From Microbacterium pumilum (GTDB taxonomy: Bacteria > Actinomycetota > Actinomycetes > Actinomycetales > Microbacteriaceae): a DNA stretch of 64,000 nt. This document shows, in pieces, positions 25,201-32,904 of the stretch. Both the position numbers and the translations under genes were made by a program. The stretch covers positions 2,480,001 to 2,544,000 of the forward strand of contig NZ_BAAAOH010000001.1 of the NCBI RefSeq assembly GCF_039530225.1. Reading direction: 5' to 3'. Each line of letters begins with the position of its first letter. The stretch's first letter is position 1. Under the pieces are notes generated by a model that ran no database searches, had not been told where the DNA came from, and worked only from the letters and a program-made list of their open reading frames with translations.

Positions 25201-25675
25201 GCGCGAGGTGTTCGGCGATCTCAGTGTGCTCGACACGGTGGACTACCTCTACGGCCTCGCTCCCGGATCCGAGCACGTCGTCGAGATCGAACGAGGCGTT
25301 CAGCTGTTCGTCGGCCTCGAGGCGATCGGCGCCGCGGACGAAAAGGGCATGCGCACGGTCATGACGACGCTGAACGGTCAGCTGCGACCCGTCTTCGTGC
25401 GTGACCGCAGCGTCCAGGTGGATATCCGTCAGGCGGAGAAGGCCGACACCTCCATTCCGGGTCAGATCGCCGCCCCGTTCTCGGGAGTCGTGACGCTCAA
25501 GGTCGGCGTCGGCGACACTGTCGCGGCCGGTCAGCCAGTCGCCTCGATCGAGGCGATGAAGATGGAAGCCGCCATCACGGCACCCATCGAAGGTGTGGTC
25601 GATCGGCTCGCGATCAGCGAGACGCAGCAGGTGGATGCGGGTGACCTGTTGGTCGTCGTCCGTCCCGCCCGTTAG
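22268..25675 (+). CDS. pyc: pyruvate carboxylase
   Basis: A 1135-residue biotin enzyme that carboxylates pyruvate to oxaloacetate. Domains in order: biotin carboxylase (FRKILVANRGEIAIRAFRA at the start, ATP-grasp loop VAGGGGRGM near residues 163-171, EMNPRIQVEH near 295), carboxyltransferase TIM barrel (TTFRDAHQSLLATRVR near 535, a conserved FDALNDVNQM segment), allosteric linker, and a C-terminal biotinyl domain with EAMKME, where Lys1098 is biotinylated. Family length is usually 1130-1180. ATG 22268 follows AGCGAGG; a GTG two codons earlier (22262) is also possible. It is divergent from the ParA gene and followed by a second ATPase gene. Confidence 0.96.
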   Translation: MFRKILVANRGEIAIRAFRAAYELGARTVAVYPHEDRNSLHRLKADEAYLIGEKGHPVRAYLDVSEIIRVARESGADAIYPGYGFLSENPDLAEQAAANGIAFIGPPASVLEMAGNKVTAKHHAIAAGVPVLRSTEASDDLDALVAQADDIGFPIFAKAVAGGGGRGMRRVETREELAPALAEAMREAASAFGDARMFLEQAVQRPRHVEVQILADKTGTTVHLFERDCSVQRRHQKVIEIAPAPNLDPDVRDALHRHAVAFAESIGYENAGTVEFLLETAGPRTGEIVFIEMNPRIQVEHTVTEEVTDVDLVQSQMRIAAGQNLADLGLLQHQIQLRGAALQCRITTEDPTQGFRPDTGKITTYRSPGGAGIRLDGGTTAAGSQISPHFDSMLAKLTCRGRDFGAAVVRARRALAEFRIRGVSTNIPFLQAVLDDPDFVAGNVSTSFIDERPQLLRGRESKDRGTKMLNWLVDTTVNQPNGENPVTVDPRLKLPRLDLTVPAPAGSRQRLLELGPAGFARALREQTALGVTETTFRDAHQSLLATRVRTKDLAIVAPYVARMTPQLLSVEAWGGATYDVALRFLGEDPWERLDTLRGALPNIAIQMLLRGRNTVGYTPYPTEVTDAFVREAATSGIDIFRIFDALNDVNQMRPAIDSVLATGTAVAEVAVCYTGDLLNPAEDLYTLDYYLRLAEQIVDAGAHILAIKDMAGLLRPSAASRLVTALRERFDVPVHVHTHDTAGGQLATLLAASMAGADAVDAAAAPMSGTTSQPSLSALVASLSHTERDTGIDLDAVSDLEPYWEAVRHLYRPFESGLPGPTGRVYHHEIPGGQLSNLRQQAIALGLAEDFELIEDMYAAANNILGRVPKVTPSSKVVGDLALHLAAVKADPADFAENPQNYDIPDSVVGFMAGELGDLPGGWPEPFRTKVLQGREVNIAVTPLTAAESTALEGDAAARRDMLNRLLFPAPTRAFHQVREVFGDLSVLDTVDYLYGLAPGSEHVVEIERGVQLFVGLEAIGAADEKGMRTVMTTLNGQLRPVFVRDRSVQVDIRQAEKADTSIPGQIAAPFSGVVTLKVGVGDTVAAGQPVASIEAMKMEAAITAPIEGVVDRLAISETQQVDAGDLLVVVRPAR

Positions 25676-25678
25676 CCT
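25673..25678 (+). promoter_or_regulatory. -10 hexamer TAGCCT overlapping the pyc stop
   Basis: The pyc stop TAG (25673-25675) begins TAGCCT, about 50 nt before the next start. This is a leadered example of the stop/-10 overlap. Confidence 0.4.
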
Positions 25679-25729
25679 TGGGATCATCTGCCCCGAAGGC
25701 ACCCGACCTTTTTCTAGGAGAACCCCGCA

Positions 25730-27265
25730 GTGACGCCCGATCGCCCAGACCACACCGACGACGACGCAGCCCACGGCGTGCTCTCCGACAGCGGCAGCAT
25801 CGAGACCAGCGGTCTCGGCATCCTCGGCGGCGCGACCGAGGGGTTCAGTGTGAGCCTGCCCGCCGCGTCGGACGATGATCTGACAGACGATGACGACGTC
25901 ATCGGCGACGAGATGCCCCTCCAGATCGACACCGACCTGGCCACCGAGACGGCCGAGGGTGAGATCATCGATGTGAGTCCACTCGCGTACGACGAGTCGG
26001 ACGGTCGGGGCGACGCCGTGGCGGGGCACGATGTGGAGGATGCTGAAGTGATCGACGATCCAGCGGCCAAGAACATCGATGGCGGATCCGCGGCACCGTC
26101 GCCTTCCGCCGACGCTGCATCGGGGTACGACGCGTTGATTGCGGGTGCCGTTGCGGCCGCGGTTGCCGAGCCGGAAACCGTCACCGGGTCCACGCCCGCC
26201 ACCCGCCGCGAGGCCTACCACCCCGACAGTCTCGACCGCGTGCAGTCGGTGGAGCGCGTCACCCCGCACACCGAGGTGACGCTCACCTCGAAGCGTCTGG
26301 GTGAGTTCGACGGCAACCGCGAGTCGGCTGACCTGCTCACGGCCGACCGGCTGCTCGATCCTCACCAGGTCGTGCGTCCAGAGCCCGAGGGCGCCTGGCA
26401 GCACTTCGTCTACTCGATCTCCGGCCACCGCATCAATCTGGGTGACGGCAAGCGCGCCCGCGCGAGCAAGGAGCTCGATCGCCGCATCGCCGCGCCCCTG
26501 ACCGGCGGAGCCCGATTCGTGCCGGTGCTCTCGCGCAAGGGCGGTGTGGGCAAGACGACCGTGACCACACTGCTGGGCATGGCCCTGGCAGATGCCCGCG
26601 ACGACCGTGTCATCGCCGTCGATGCGAATCCCGACAGGGGCACGCTCGCCGAGCGCATCGCACGCAGCAGCGGCAAGACGGTACGCGACCTCGTCCGCGC
26701 TCGCGGGGAGGTCGTCGGATACAACGACCTGTCCTCCATCGTCGCTCGTGACGAGACGCGCCTCGACGTGCTCGCATCGGATGCCGACCCGCGCGTGTCG
26801 GAGGCCTTCAGCGACCGCGACTATCTCGATGTCGCCTCGCTCGCCGCTCACTACTACTCGATCGTCCTCACCGACACCGGAACCGGCATCGTGCACTCGG
26901 TCATGGGCGCGACCCTCGATCTCGCCGATCAGCTGGTCGTCGTCTCGGGGCTCAGCGTCGACGAGGCACGCCTGGCGTCCGAGACGCTCACCTGGCTCGA
27001 GACGAACGGCTATGCCGAACAGGTGCGCTCGGCGGTCGTGGTGCTCAACTCCGCCCGTCCCGGCACACCGCTCGTACGGCCCCAAGAGCTCGAGGGCCAC
27101 TTCCGCACGCGGGTGCGCAACGTCGTGCGCATTCCCTATGACCCGCACATCGCGGCCGGGAGTGCCATCGCGTTCCGCGACCTGCAGCCCGCCACCCGTC
27201 TCGCGGCGCGTGAACTGGCAGCCTCGGTCGTCGAGGGCCTGCGCTCGCTCGCCCGCGCTGCCTAG
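25730..27265 (+). CDS. MinD/ParA-like ATPase with a long acidic N-terminal region
   Basis: A 511-residue protein. Residues 1-150 are very acidic and of low complexity (many Asp and Glu), with no fold apparent; residues 150-260 carry a weakly conserved linker (LTADRLLDPHQVVRP, WQHFVYSISGHRINLG). From about residue 262 a MinD/ParA ATPase follows: LSRKGGVGKTTVTTLLG (Walker A), DANPDRGTLAER (Walker A'), LTDTGTGIVHS (Walker B region). The organisation resembles actinobacterial ATPases linked to ESX secretion (Rv3860/EspI-like), but no ESX gene is near. AGGAG at 25712-25720 region (TCTAGGAGAACC) precedes the GTG. It is followed by def at 6 nt. Confidence 0.75.
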   Translation: MTPDRPDHTDDDAAHGVLSDSGSIETSGLGILGGATEGFSVSLPAASDDDLTDDDDVIGDEMPLQIDTDLATETAEGEIIDVSPLAYDESDGRGDAVAGHDVEDAEVIDDPAAKNIDGGSAAPSPSADAASGYDALIAGAVAAAVAEPETVTGSTPATRREAYHPDSLDRVQSVERVTPHTEVTLTSKRLGEFDGNRESADLLTADRLLDPHQVVRPEPEGAWQHFVYSISGHRINLGDGKRARASKELDRRIAAPLTGGARFVPVLSRKGGVGKTTVTTLLGMALADARDDRVIAVDANPDRGTLAERIARSSGKTVRDLVRARGEVVGYNDLSSIVARDETRLDVLASDADPRVSEAFSDRDYLDVASLAAHYYSIVLTDTGTGIVHSVMGATLDLADQLVVVSGLSVDEARLASETLTWLETNGYAEQVRSAVVVLNSARPGTPLVRPQELEGHFRTRVRNVVRIPYDPHIAAGSAIAFRDLQPATRLAARELAASVVEGLRSLARAA

Positions 27266-27271
27266 GCATCC

Positions 27272-27763
27272 ATGACCGTTCGTCCCATCCGTGTCTTCGG
27301 CGACCCCGTGCTGAAGTCCGTCAGTGCGCCGATCGATCAGATCGACGACGGCGTACGCGCACTCGTGCGCGATCTCATCGAGACCGTCGAGCTGCCAGGT
27401 CGCGCCGGGGTTGCGGCACCCCAGATCGGTGTCGGGCTGCGCGCCTTCAGCTACAACATCGACGGTGAGATCGGCTATGTGATCAATCCGGTCCTCGTCG
27501 AGGTGTCGGGTGAGCCGGAACCGGTCGGCGAGGGCTGCCTTTCGGTGCCGGGCCTCTGGCACGACGCGCTCCGCCATCCGTGGGCGAAGGTCGTCGGCAT
27601 CGACCTCGACGGCAACGACGTCGTGCTCGAGGGGGAGGGGCTGCTGGCGCAGGCGCTGCAGCACGAGACCGACCACCTCGACGGCACCCTGTTCCTCGAC
27701 CGTCTCACGCCCGAGAGTCGTCGCGTCGCGATGCGCGAGATCCGCGAGTCGGACTGGTTCTGA
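27272..27763 (+). CDS. def: peptide deformylase
   Basis: A 163-residue metalloprotease that removes the N-formyl group from new proteins. The three motifs are present: [11 protein letters not shown] (residues 43-53, the usual GxGLAAxQ with Arg-Ala in place of Val-Gly), EGCLS with metal ligand Cys89, and the HExxH motif HETDH with His131 and His135 as ligands and Glu132 as catalyst. The variant first motif resembles actinobacterial type I deformylases. It probably shares a transcript with the upstream ATPase gene (6 nt gap) and ends before a strong bidirectional hairpin. Confidence 0.95.
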   Translation: MTVRPIRVFGDPVLKSVSAPIDQIDDGVRALVRDLIETVELPGRAGVAAPQIGVGLRAFSYNIDGEIGYVINPVLVEVSGEPEPVGEGCLSVPGLWHDALRHPWAKVVGIDLDGNDVVLEGEGLLAQALQHETDHLDGTLFLDRLTPESRRVAMREIRESDWF

Positions 27764-27863
27764 CGCGTATCGCCCGTTGAGCGTCGGGCCCGGTTCGTCT
27801 CGCGGAGAGCTGCACTGAGCGAGTGGAGCGAGCCGCAGTGTCGCTCGACGACGGGGCGACGGA

Positions 27864-27892
27864 AAGCCCCGGGATGCGGCATCCCGGGGCTT
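27864..27892. terminator. bidirectional terminator between def and acyl-CoA synthetase
   Basis: A perfect 13-bp stem (AAGCCCCGGGATG paired with CATCCCGGGGCTT) with a 3-nt CGG loop lies between convergent stops at 27763 and 27911. Confidence 0.9.
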
Positions 27893-27910
27893 CGTCGTCA
27901 AGCCGCTCTG

Positions 27911-29737
27911 CTACGAGAGCGACACGTTCGTCGTGCTCACCGGCACGCTGTAGAGCTCCTCGACCGCGATGGCGTAGTCGTCCATGATGACGTTCCGCTT
28001 GATGCTCATCTTCGGCGTCAAGTGACCGCTCGCTTCCGTCCACTCATCCGCGAGGATCACGAACTTGCGGATGGATTCGGCGCGCGACACGGACTTGTTC
28101 GCGTTGTCGATCGCCCGCTGCACCTCGGCGCGGACGGCGTCGTTCTTCGCGCAGTCGGCGAGCGGCATGTCGGCCGCCAGGCCGTTGTTGCCGAGCCATG
28201 TGGGCAGCATCTCGGGGTCGAGTGTGATGAGCGCCGAGATGAACGGCTTCTGGTCGCCGACGACCACCACCTGGCCGACGATCGGGTTGGCGCGGATCGG
28301 GTCTTCGAGGGCCGCGGGGGCGACGTTCTTGCCGCCCGCTGTCACGATGATCTCCTTCTTGCGGCCGGTGATCGTCAGGAAGCCCTCTTCGTCGAACGTG
28401 CCGATGTCACCGGTCTTGAACCAGTCGCCGTCGAACGCCGCCGCAGTGGCCTCCGGGTTGCGCCAGTACTCGCGGAAGACATTGATGCCGCGCACCTGGA
28501 TCTCGCCGTCATCGGCGAGACGCATCCCCACGCCGGGGAGCACGGGACCGACGGTGCCGATCTTCGACTTCTTCGCGAGGTTGACCGTCGCGGGCGCCGT
28601 CGTCTCGGTGAGGCCATAGCCCTCGAGGATCGTGATGCCGAGGCTGTGGAAGAAGTGGCCGAGCCGCGAGCCGAGCGGCGCGGATCCCGACACCGCGAAC
28701 TCGACCCGCCCGCCCATCGCGGCGCGGAGCTTGCTGTACACGAGCCGATCGAACAGGGCGAACTTGATCTTCATGAGGAAGGGGATCTTCTTGCCGTCCT
28801 GCAGCAGCTTCGAGTGCTCGATCGCGGTCTGCGCGGCGGAGCGGAAGATCTTGCCCTTGCCTCCCGCCTCGGCCTTCTGCTCGGCGGAGTTGTAGACCTT
28901 CTCGAACACGCGCGGCACGGCGAGCAGGTACGTCGGCTTGAACGAGGCCAGCGCGGGCAGCAGGTTCTTGGTGTCGGGCTGGTGCCCGGTCTTGACGCCT
29001 CCGACGACGTTGAGGATCGAGATGAAGCGCGCGAAGATGTGCGCCGTCGTGATGAACAGCAGGGTGGATGCTCCCGGCACCTCGACGACCTCGCTCAGCG
29101 CCTTGCCGGAGTTGCGGGTCAGCTCGACGAAGTTGCTGTGCGTGAGCACGCACCCCTTCGGCCGGCCCGTCGACCCGGACGTGTAGATGAGGGTCGCGAT
29201 GTCGGCGCCGTTCGCGATGTTTCGGCGCCGCTCGATCTCGGCATCCGTCACCCCCGCGCCCTGTGCGCTGAGCGTGTCGAGGTCGCCGTTGTGCATCGCC
29301 CACACCGAGCGGATGAGGGGCAGATCGCTGCGCACCTCATCGAGTCGCGCGGAGTGCTCGGCGGACTCCACGATGCACGCCACGGCGCCCGAATCGGCGA
29401 GGTTCCACGCCACCTGCGCGGGCGAACTGGTCTCGTAGATCGGGACCATGACGGCACCCGCGAAGAAGAGCGCGAAATCGACGAGTGTCCACTCGTAGGT
29501 GGTGCGCGCGATGAAGCCGACCTTGTCGCCGGGCTCGAGCCCTGCCGCGGCGAAGCCCTTCGCGAGGGCGACCACCTGGGCGTGGAAGTCCGCGGCTGTG
29601 ATGTCGCGCCATCCATCGCCCTCGGGGACGGCGAACAGGGCGAGCCCCGGGGTCGCCTTCACGCGTTCGACGAGCAGGTCGGTGACGTTCGCCTGCGGAT
29701 CAGCAGGGACGATCGCGGGGACTTCGAATTGCACCAC
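27911..29737 (-). CDS. long-chain acyl-CoA synthetase (AMP-forming)
   Basis: A 608-residue adenylate-forming enzyme of the FadD/FAA1 type. The P-loop motif TLIYTSGSTGRPKG lies near residue 180, YGLTETTAP near 380 (substrate and adenylate binding), and the GDIGTFDEEGFLTITGRKKE motif (near 455) ends in the hinge and catalytic lysine region. Length and the FadD15-like C-terminus fit mycobacterial FadD15. It activates fatty acids to acyl-CoA for lipid synthesis or breakdown. An AAGGAG lies 5 nt upstream of GTG 29737; the next GTG (29734) is equally possible. Minus-strand TAGACT near 29785-29790 is a likely -10. Confidence 0.9.
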   Translation of the reverse strand: MVQFEVPAIVPADPQANVTDLLVERVKATPGLALFAVPEGDGWRDITAADFHAQVVALAKGFAAAGLEPGDKVGFIARTTYEWTLVDFALFFAGAVMVPIYETSSPAQVAWNLADSGAVACIVESAEHSARLDEVRSDLPLIRSVWAMHNGDLDTLSAQGAGVTDAEIERRRNIANGADIATLIYTSGSTGRPKGCVLTHSNFVELTRNSGKALSEVVEVPGASTLLFITTAHIFARFISILNVVGGVKTGHQPDTKNLLPALASFKPTYLLAVPRVFEKVYNSAEQKAEAGGKGKIFRSAAQTAIEHSKLLQDGKKIPFLMKIKFALFDRLVYSKLRAAMGGRVEFAVSGSAPLGSRLGHFFHSLGITILEGYGLTETTAPATVNLAKKSKIGTVGPVLPGVGMRLADDGEIQVRGINVFREYWRNPEATAAAFDGDWFKTGDIGTFDEEGFLTITGRKKEIIVTAGGKNVAPAALEDPIRANPIVGQVVVVGDQKPFISALITLDPEMLPTWLGNNGLAADMPLADCAKNDAVRAEVQRAIDNANKSVSRAESIRKFVILADEWTEASGHLTPKMSIKRNVIMDDYAIAVEELYSVPVSTTNVSLS

Positions 29738-29838
29738 GGCAACTCCTTCGGTACCGGTTGAATCTCGGGATGAGGTCTGCGTCGAGTCTATCCTCGGGAT
29801 GCGATCGCCACCGGGGGGTGTGGAACCGGCTCCGCCGC

Positions 29839-29844
29839 TAGACT
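29839..29844 (+). promoter_or_regulatory. -10 hexamer TAGACT of the ROK gene
   Basis: TAGACT lies about 40 nt upstream of GTG 29887 and gives a short leader containing a GGGAGAGG ribosome site. Confidence 0.5.
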
Positions 29845-29886
29845 GCAAGGCGCCGTCGCCTGAGCGCCGGTGGGAGAGGAACAGCG

Positions 29887-30822
29887 GTGCTCAAGGTCGG
29901 AATCGACATCGGCGGGACGAAGATCGCGGGAGGTGTCGTCGACGAGGACGGACACATCATCGAGAAGCTTCGTGTCGACACACCGGAAGATACGCGTGCA
30001 CTCGCGGATGCCGTCATCGACATGACGCGGCATTTCAGCGCAGGACACGACATCGCGGCCGTCGGAGTGGCCGCCGCCGGATTCATCGACAGAGATCAGG
30101 CCACCGTCATCCACGCCCCGAACATCGCATGGCGAAACGAGCCGCTAAAAGCGACCCTCGAGGCGCGCATCGACGTGCCGGTCGTCATCGAGAACGACGC
30201 GAACGCGGCAGGCTGGGCCGAGTTCCGGTTCGGTGCCGGCCAAGGCGTCGGTCACATGGTCATGCTCACGATGGGCACCGGTGTCGGGGGAGCCGTCGTG
30301 CTCGACGGAAAGCTGTTCCGGGGCGGCCACGGCATCGCCGGGGAGCTCGGACACACGCGATTCATCCGCGATGGACTGCCGTGCGGCTGCGGGCAGAACG
30401 GATGTCTCGAACAGTACGCGTCCGGACGAGCCCTGCAACGGGCGGCGAACGAGATCGCGGACAGCGGAGGGATCGGCGAAGCGCTGGCCGAACTGCGGGC
30501 GGACAAGGGCACGATCAGCGGACCGGCCGTCTCACGCCTGGTCCTCGCGGGAGACCCGGGGGCGATCGAAGCCCTCCGGCGCGTCGCTACGGCGCTCGGC
30601 GAGGCGTGCGGCGGATTCCAGGCCGTGCTCGATCCCGAGCTGTTCGTCATCGGCGGCGGTGTCGCGCAGCTGGGGGAGGATCTTCTGACCCCGGTGCGGA
30701 TGGCGTACGAGACGTCTCTGCCCGGATACGGCGACCGGCCCGTCGCTGCGTTCGCCATCGCCCAGCTCATCAACGATGCCGGCCTCATCGGCGCCGCCGA
30801 CCTCGCGGTCGCGCAGGGATAG
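29887..30822 (+). CDS. ROK-family sugar kinase, glucokinase-like
   Basis: A 311-residue ASKHA-fold kinase. The ATP site DIGGTK is at residues 6-11, AAVGVAAAGFID is the second motif, GTGVGGAVV near 134 is the phosphate-binding loop, and the zinc motif CGCGQNGCLE is near residues 169-178. These are the hallmarks of ROK glucokinases and N-acetylglucosamine kinases; the sequence resembles actinobacterial glucokinase (GlkA) most. Substrate choice is not certain. GTG 29887 follows GGGAGAGGAACAGC. The acyltransferase gene begins 3 nt after the stop, so the two form one transcript. Confidence 0.88.
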   Translation: MLKVGIDIGGTKIAGGVVDEDGHIIEKLRVDTPEDTRALADAVIDMTRHFSAGHDIAAVGVAAAGFIDRDQATVIHAPNIAWRNEPLKATLEARIDVPVVIENDANAAGWAEFRFGAGQGVGHMVMLTMGTGVGGAVVLDGKLFRGGHGIAGELGHTRFIRDGLPCGCGQNGCLEQYASGRALQRAANEIADSGGIGEALAELRADKGTISGPAVSRLVLAGDPGAIEALRRVATALGEACGGFQAVLDPELFVIGGGVAQLGEDLLTPVRMAYETSLPGYGDRPVAAFAIAQLINDAGLIGAADLAVAQG

Positions 30823-30825
30823 CGG

Positions 30826-31512
30826 ATGTTCTACTGGCTGATGAAGTACGTGGTGATCGGACCGATCTCGAAAGCGATCTTCCGCCCATGGATCGTCGGC
30901 CGCCGCAATGTTCCCATCGAGGGCGGTGCCATCCTCGCGAGCAATCACCTGTCGTTCATCGACTCGATCTTCCTGCCGCTGATGATCGACCGGCGCGTCT
31001 CGTTCCTCGCGAAGAGCGACTACTTCACGGGCAAGGGTCTCAAAGGGTGGGCGACCCGGTTCTTCCTCAATGCGTCGGGCCAGCTTCCGATCGATCGATC
31101 CGGAGGAAAGGCGTCCGAGGCATCACTGAACACCGGTCTTCAGGTGCTCGGGCGAGGCGACCTTCTCGGGATCTACCCCGAGGGCACCCGCAGCCCCGAC
31201 GGCAAGCTGTATCGCGGACGGACGGGCATCGCGCGCATGGCTCTCGAAGCGCACGTGCCGGTCGTTCCCGTCGTGATGGTCGACACCGACACCATGATGC
31301 CGATCGGTCGGCGCGTGCCCCGGGTGATCAGGATCGGCATCGTCATCGGCGAGCCCCTCGACTTCTCGCGGTTCGAAGGCATGGAGGGTGACCGGTACAT
31401 CCTCCGCTCGGTCACCGATGAGATCATGGTCGCCCTGCAGCGGCTGGGGGAGCAGGAGTACGACGACGTCTATGCCTCGACGGTGAAGGAACGGGCCAAG
31501 GCGAAGTCCTGA
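30826..31512 (+). CDS. 1-acyl-sn-glycerol-3-phosphate acyltransferase family protein
   Basis: A 228-residue PlsC-type enzyme. Motif I NHLSFID (H-x4-D; residues about 44-50), motif III YPEGTRSPDG near 118, and the VPVVPVVMVDT segment (motif IV) are all present, so an acyl group is transferred from acyl-CoA or acyl-ACP to a lysophosphatidate-type acceptor at the membrane. A hydrophobic N-terminus (FYWLMKYVVIGPIS) is a membrane anchor. It sits 3 nt after the ROK stop and follows the acyl-CoA synthetase region, consistent with a phospholipid role. In mycobacteria an acyltransferase of this type lies close to aroG. Confidence 0.88.
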   Translation: MFYWLMKYVVIGPISKAIFRPWIVGRRNVPIEGGAILASNHLSFIDSIFLPLMIDRRVSFLAKSDYFTGKGLKGWATRFFLNASGQLPIDRSGGKASEASLNTGLQVLGRGDLLGIYPEGTRSPDGKLYRGRTGIARMALEAHVPVVPVVMVDTDTMMPIGRRVPRVIRIGIVIGEPLDFSRFEGMEGDRYILRSVTDEIMVALQRLGEQEYDDVYASTVKERAKAKS

Positions 31513-31547
31513 GGCTGCCGGCGCGGCGTCACACCTCCCGGTCACAA

Positions 31548-31553
31548 TAGACT
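31548..31553 (+). promoter_or_regulatory. -10 hexamer TAGACT, leaderless start of aroG
   Basis: TAGACT ends 6 nt before the ATG at 31560. Confidence 0.6.
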
Positions 31554-31559
31554 TGGCGG

Positions 31560-32897
31560 ATGCCTGAGCAGCCCGACCACCTCGACCACTGGCGCACCCT
31601 GCCCATCAAGCAGCAGCCGCAGTGGACGGATGCTGACGCTGTCGCCGCCGTCTCCGCCGAGATCGCGACGCTGCCGCCACTCGTGTTCGCCGGTGAGGTC
31701 GACAACCTGCGCGACCGGCTGGCGCGCGCGGCATCCGGTCGGGCATTCCTGCTGCAGGGCGGTGACTGCGCCGAGACGTTCGCCGGCGCCACCGCCGAGC
31801 AGATCCGCAATCGGATCAAGACCGTGCTGCAGATGGCGGTCGTGCTGACGTACGGCGCCTCGATGCCCATCGTGAAGATGGGGCGGATGGCGGGCCAGTT
31901 CGCCAAGCCGCGTTCGAGCGACACCGAGACCCGCGGCGACGTCACGCTGCCGGCGTACCGCGGCGACATCGTCAACGGCTTCGACTTCACCGAGAGCTCG
32001 CGGCGTGCCGACCCGGCGCGGCTCCTCAAGGGCTACCACACCGCCGCGTCGACGATCAATCTCATCCGCGCCTTCACCCAGGGTGGCTTCGCCGACCTGC
32101 GCGAGGTGCACTCGTGGAACAAGGGCTTCGCCGAGAACCCCGCCAACCAGCAGTACGAGCGGCTCGCGCACGAGATCGACCGCGCCATCAAGTTCATGGA
32201 GGCGGCGGGCGCCGACTTCGATGAGTTGCGCCGCGTGGAGTTCTACACCGGCCACGAGGGCCTGCTGATGGACTACGAGCGGCCGATGACCCGCATCGAC
32301 TCGCGCACCGGCACCCCGTACAACACGTCGGCGCACTTCGTGTGGATCGGCGAGCGCACGCGCGACCTCGACGGCGCGCACATCGACTATTTCTCCAAGA
32401 TCCGCAACCCGATCGGCGTGAAGCTCGGTCCCTCGACCACCGCGGACGACGCGCTGGCGCTGATCGACAAGCTCGATCCCGAGCGCGAGCCGGGTCGCCT
32501 GACCTTCATCACGCGCATGGGCGCCGGCAAGATCCGCGACGCACTGCCGCCGCTCCTCGAGGCCGTCCGCAACTCGGGAGCGACACCGCTGTGGGTCACC
32601 GACCCGATGCACGGCAACGGGATCACGACACCGACGGGGTACAAGACACGTCGCTTCGACGACGTCGTGGATGAGGTGCGGGGGTTCTTCGACGCGCACC
32701 GCGCGGTCGGCACGTTCCCCGGGGGCATCCACGTCGAGCTCACCGGTGACGACGTGACGGAGTGCCTCGGCGGCTCGGAGATGATCGACGAGGCGACGCT
32801 CGCGACCCGCTACGAGTCCCTGTGCGACCCGCGCCTGAACCACATGCAGAGTCTCGAACTGGCATTCCTGGTGGCCGAGGAGCTCGAACAGCTCTAG
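31560..32897 (+). CDS. aroG: 3-deoxy-D-arabino-heptulosonate 7-phosphate synthase, class II
   Basis: A 445-residue class II (plant-type) DAHP synthase, the first enzyme of the shikimate pathway, joining phosphoenolpyruvate and erythrose 4-phosphate. Landmarks are the LLQGGDCAETF motif near residue 64 (metal-binding Cys), the PAYRGDIVNG segment near 128, the GLLMDYERPMTR segment, the HFVWIGERTR segment near 262, WVTDPMHGNG near 345 and the PGGIHVELTGDDVTECLGG segment near 385. The N-terminus MPEQPDHLDHWRTLPIKQQPQW is the usual one. aroG next to a PknL-type kinase matches Rv2178c-Rv2176 of M. tuberculosis. Its stop is 7 nt from the convergent kinase stop. Confidence 0.97.
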   Translation: MPEQPDHLDHWRTLPIKQQPQWTDADAVAAVSAEIATLPPLVFAGEVDNLRDRLARAASGRAFLLQGGDCAETFAGATAEQIRNRIKTVLQMAVVLTYGASMPIVKMGRMAGQFAKPRSSDTETRGDVTLPAYRGDIVNGFDFTESSRRADPARLLKGYHTAASTINLIRAFTQGGFADLREVHSWNKGFAENPANQQYERLAHEIDRAIKFMEAAGADFDELRRVEFYTGHEGLLMDYERPMTRIDSRTGTPYNTSAHFVWIGERTRDLDGAHIDYFSKIRNPIGVKLGPSTTADDALALIDKLDPEREPGRLTFITRMGAGKIRDALPPLLEAVRNSGATPLWVTDPMHGNGITTPTGYKTRRFDDVVDEVRGFFDAHRAVGTFPGGIHVELTGDDVTECLGGSEMIDEATLATRYESLCDPRLNHMQSLELAFLVAEELEQL

Positions 32898-32904
32898 GGG
32901 CCTC

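Noticed and set aside
27783..27850. Possible small gene or repeat between def and the hairpin
   Set aside because: Only short GC-rich inverted pieces; the supported feature is the perfect hairpin at 27864-27892.
22151..27901. A 1916-codon open frame on the minus strand across pyc, the MinD-like gene and def
   Set aside because: It lies antisense to three clear genes with strong motifs, is full of low-complexity Arg/Asp/Glu/His-rich sequence, and has no domain or ribosome site. Long antisense frames arise from high third-position GC.
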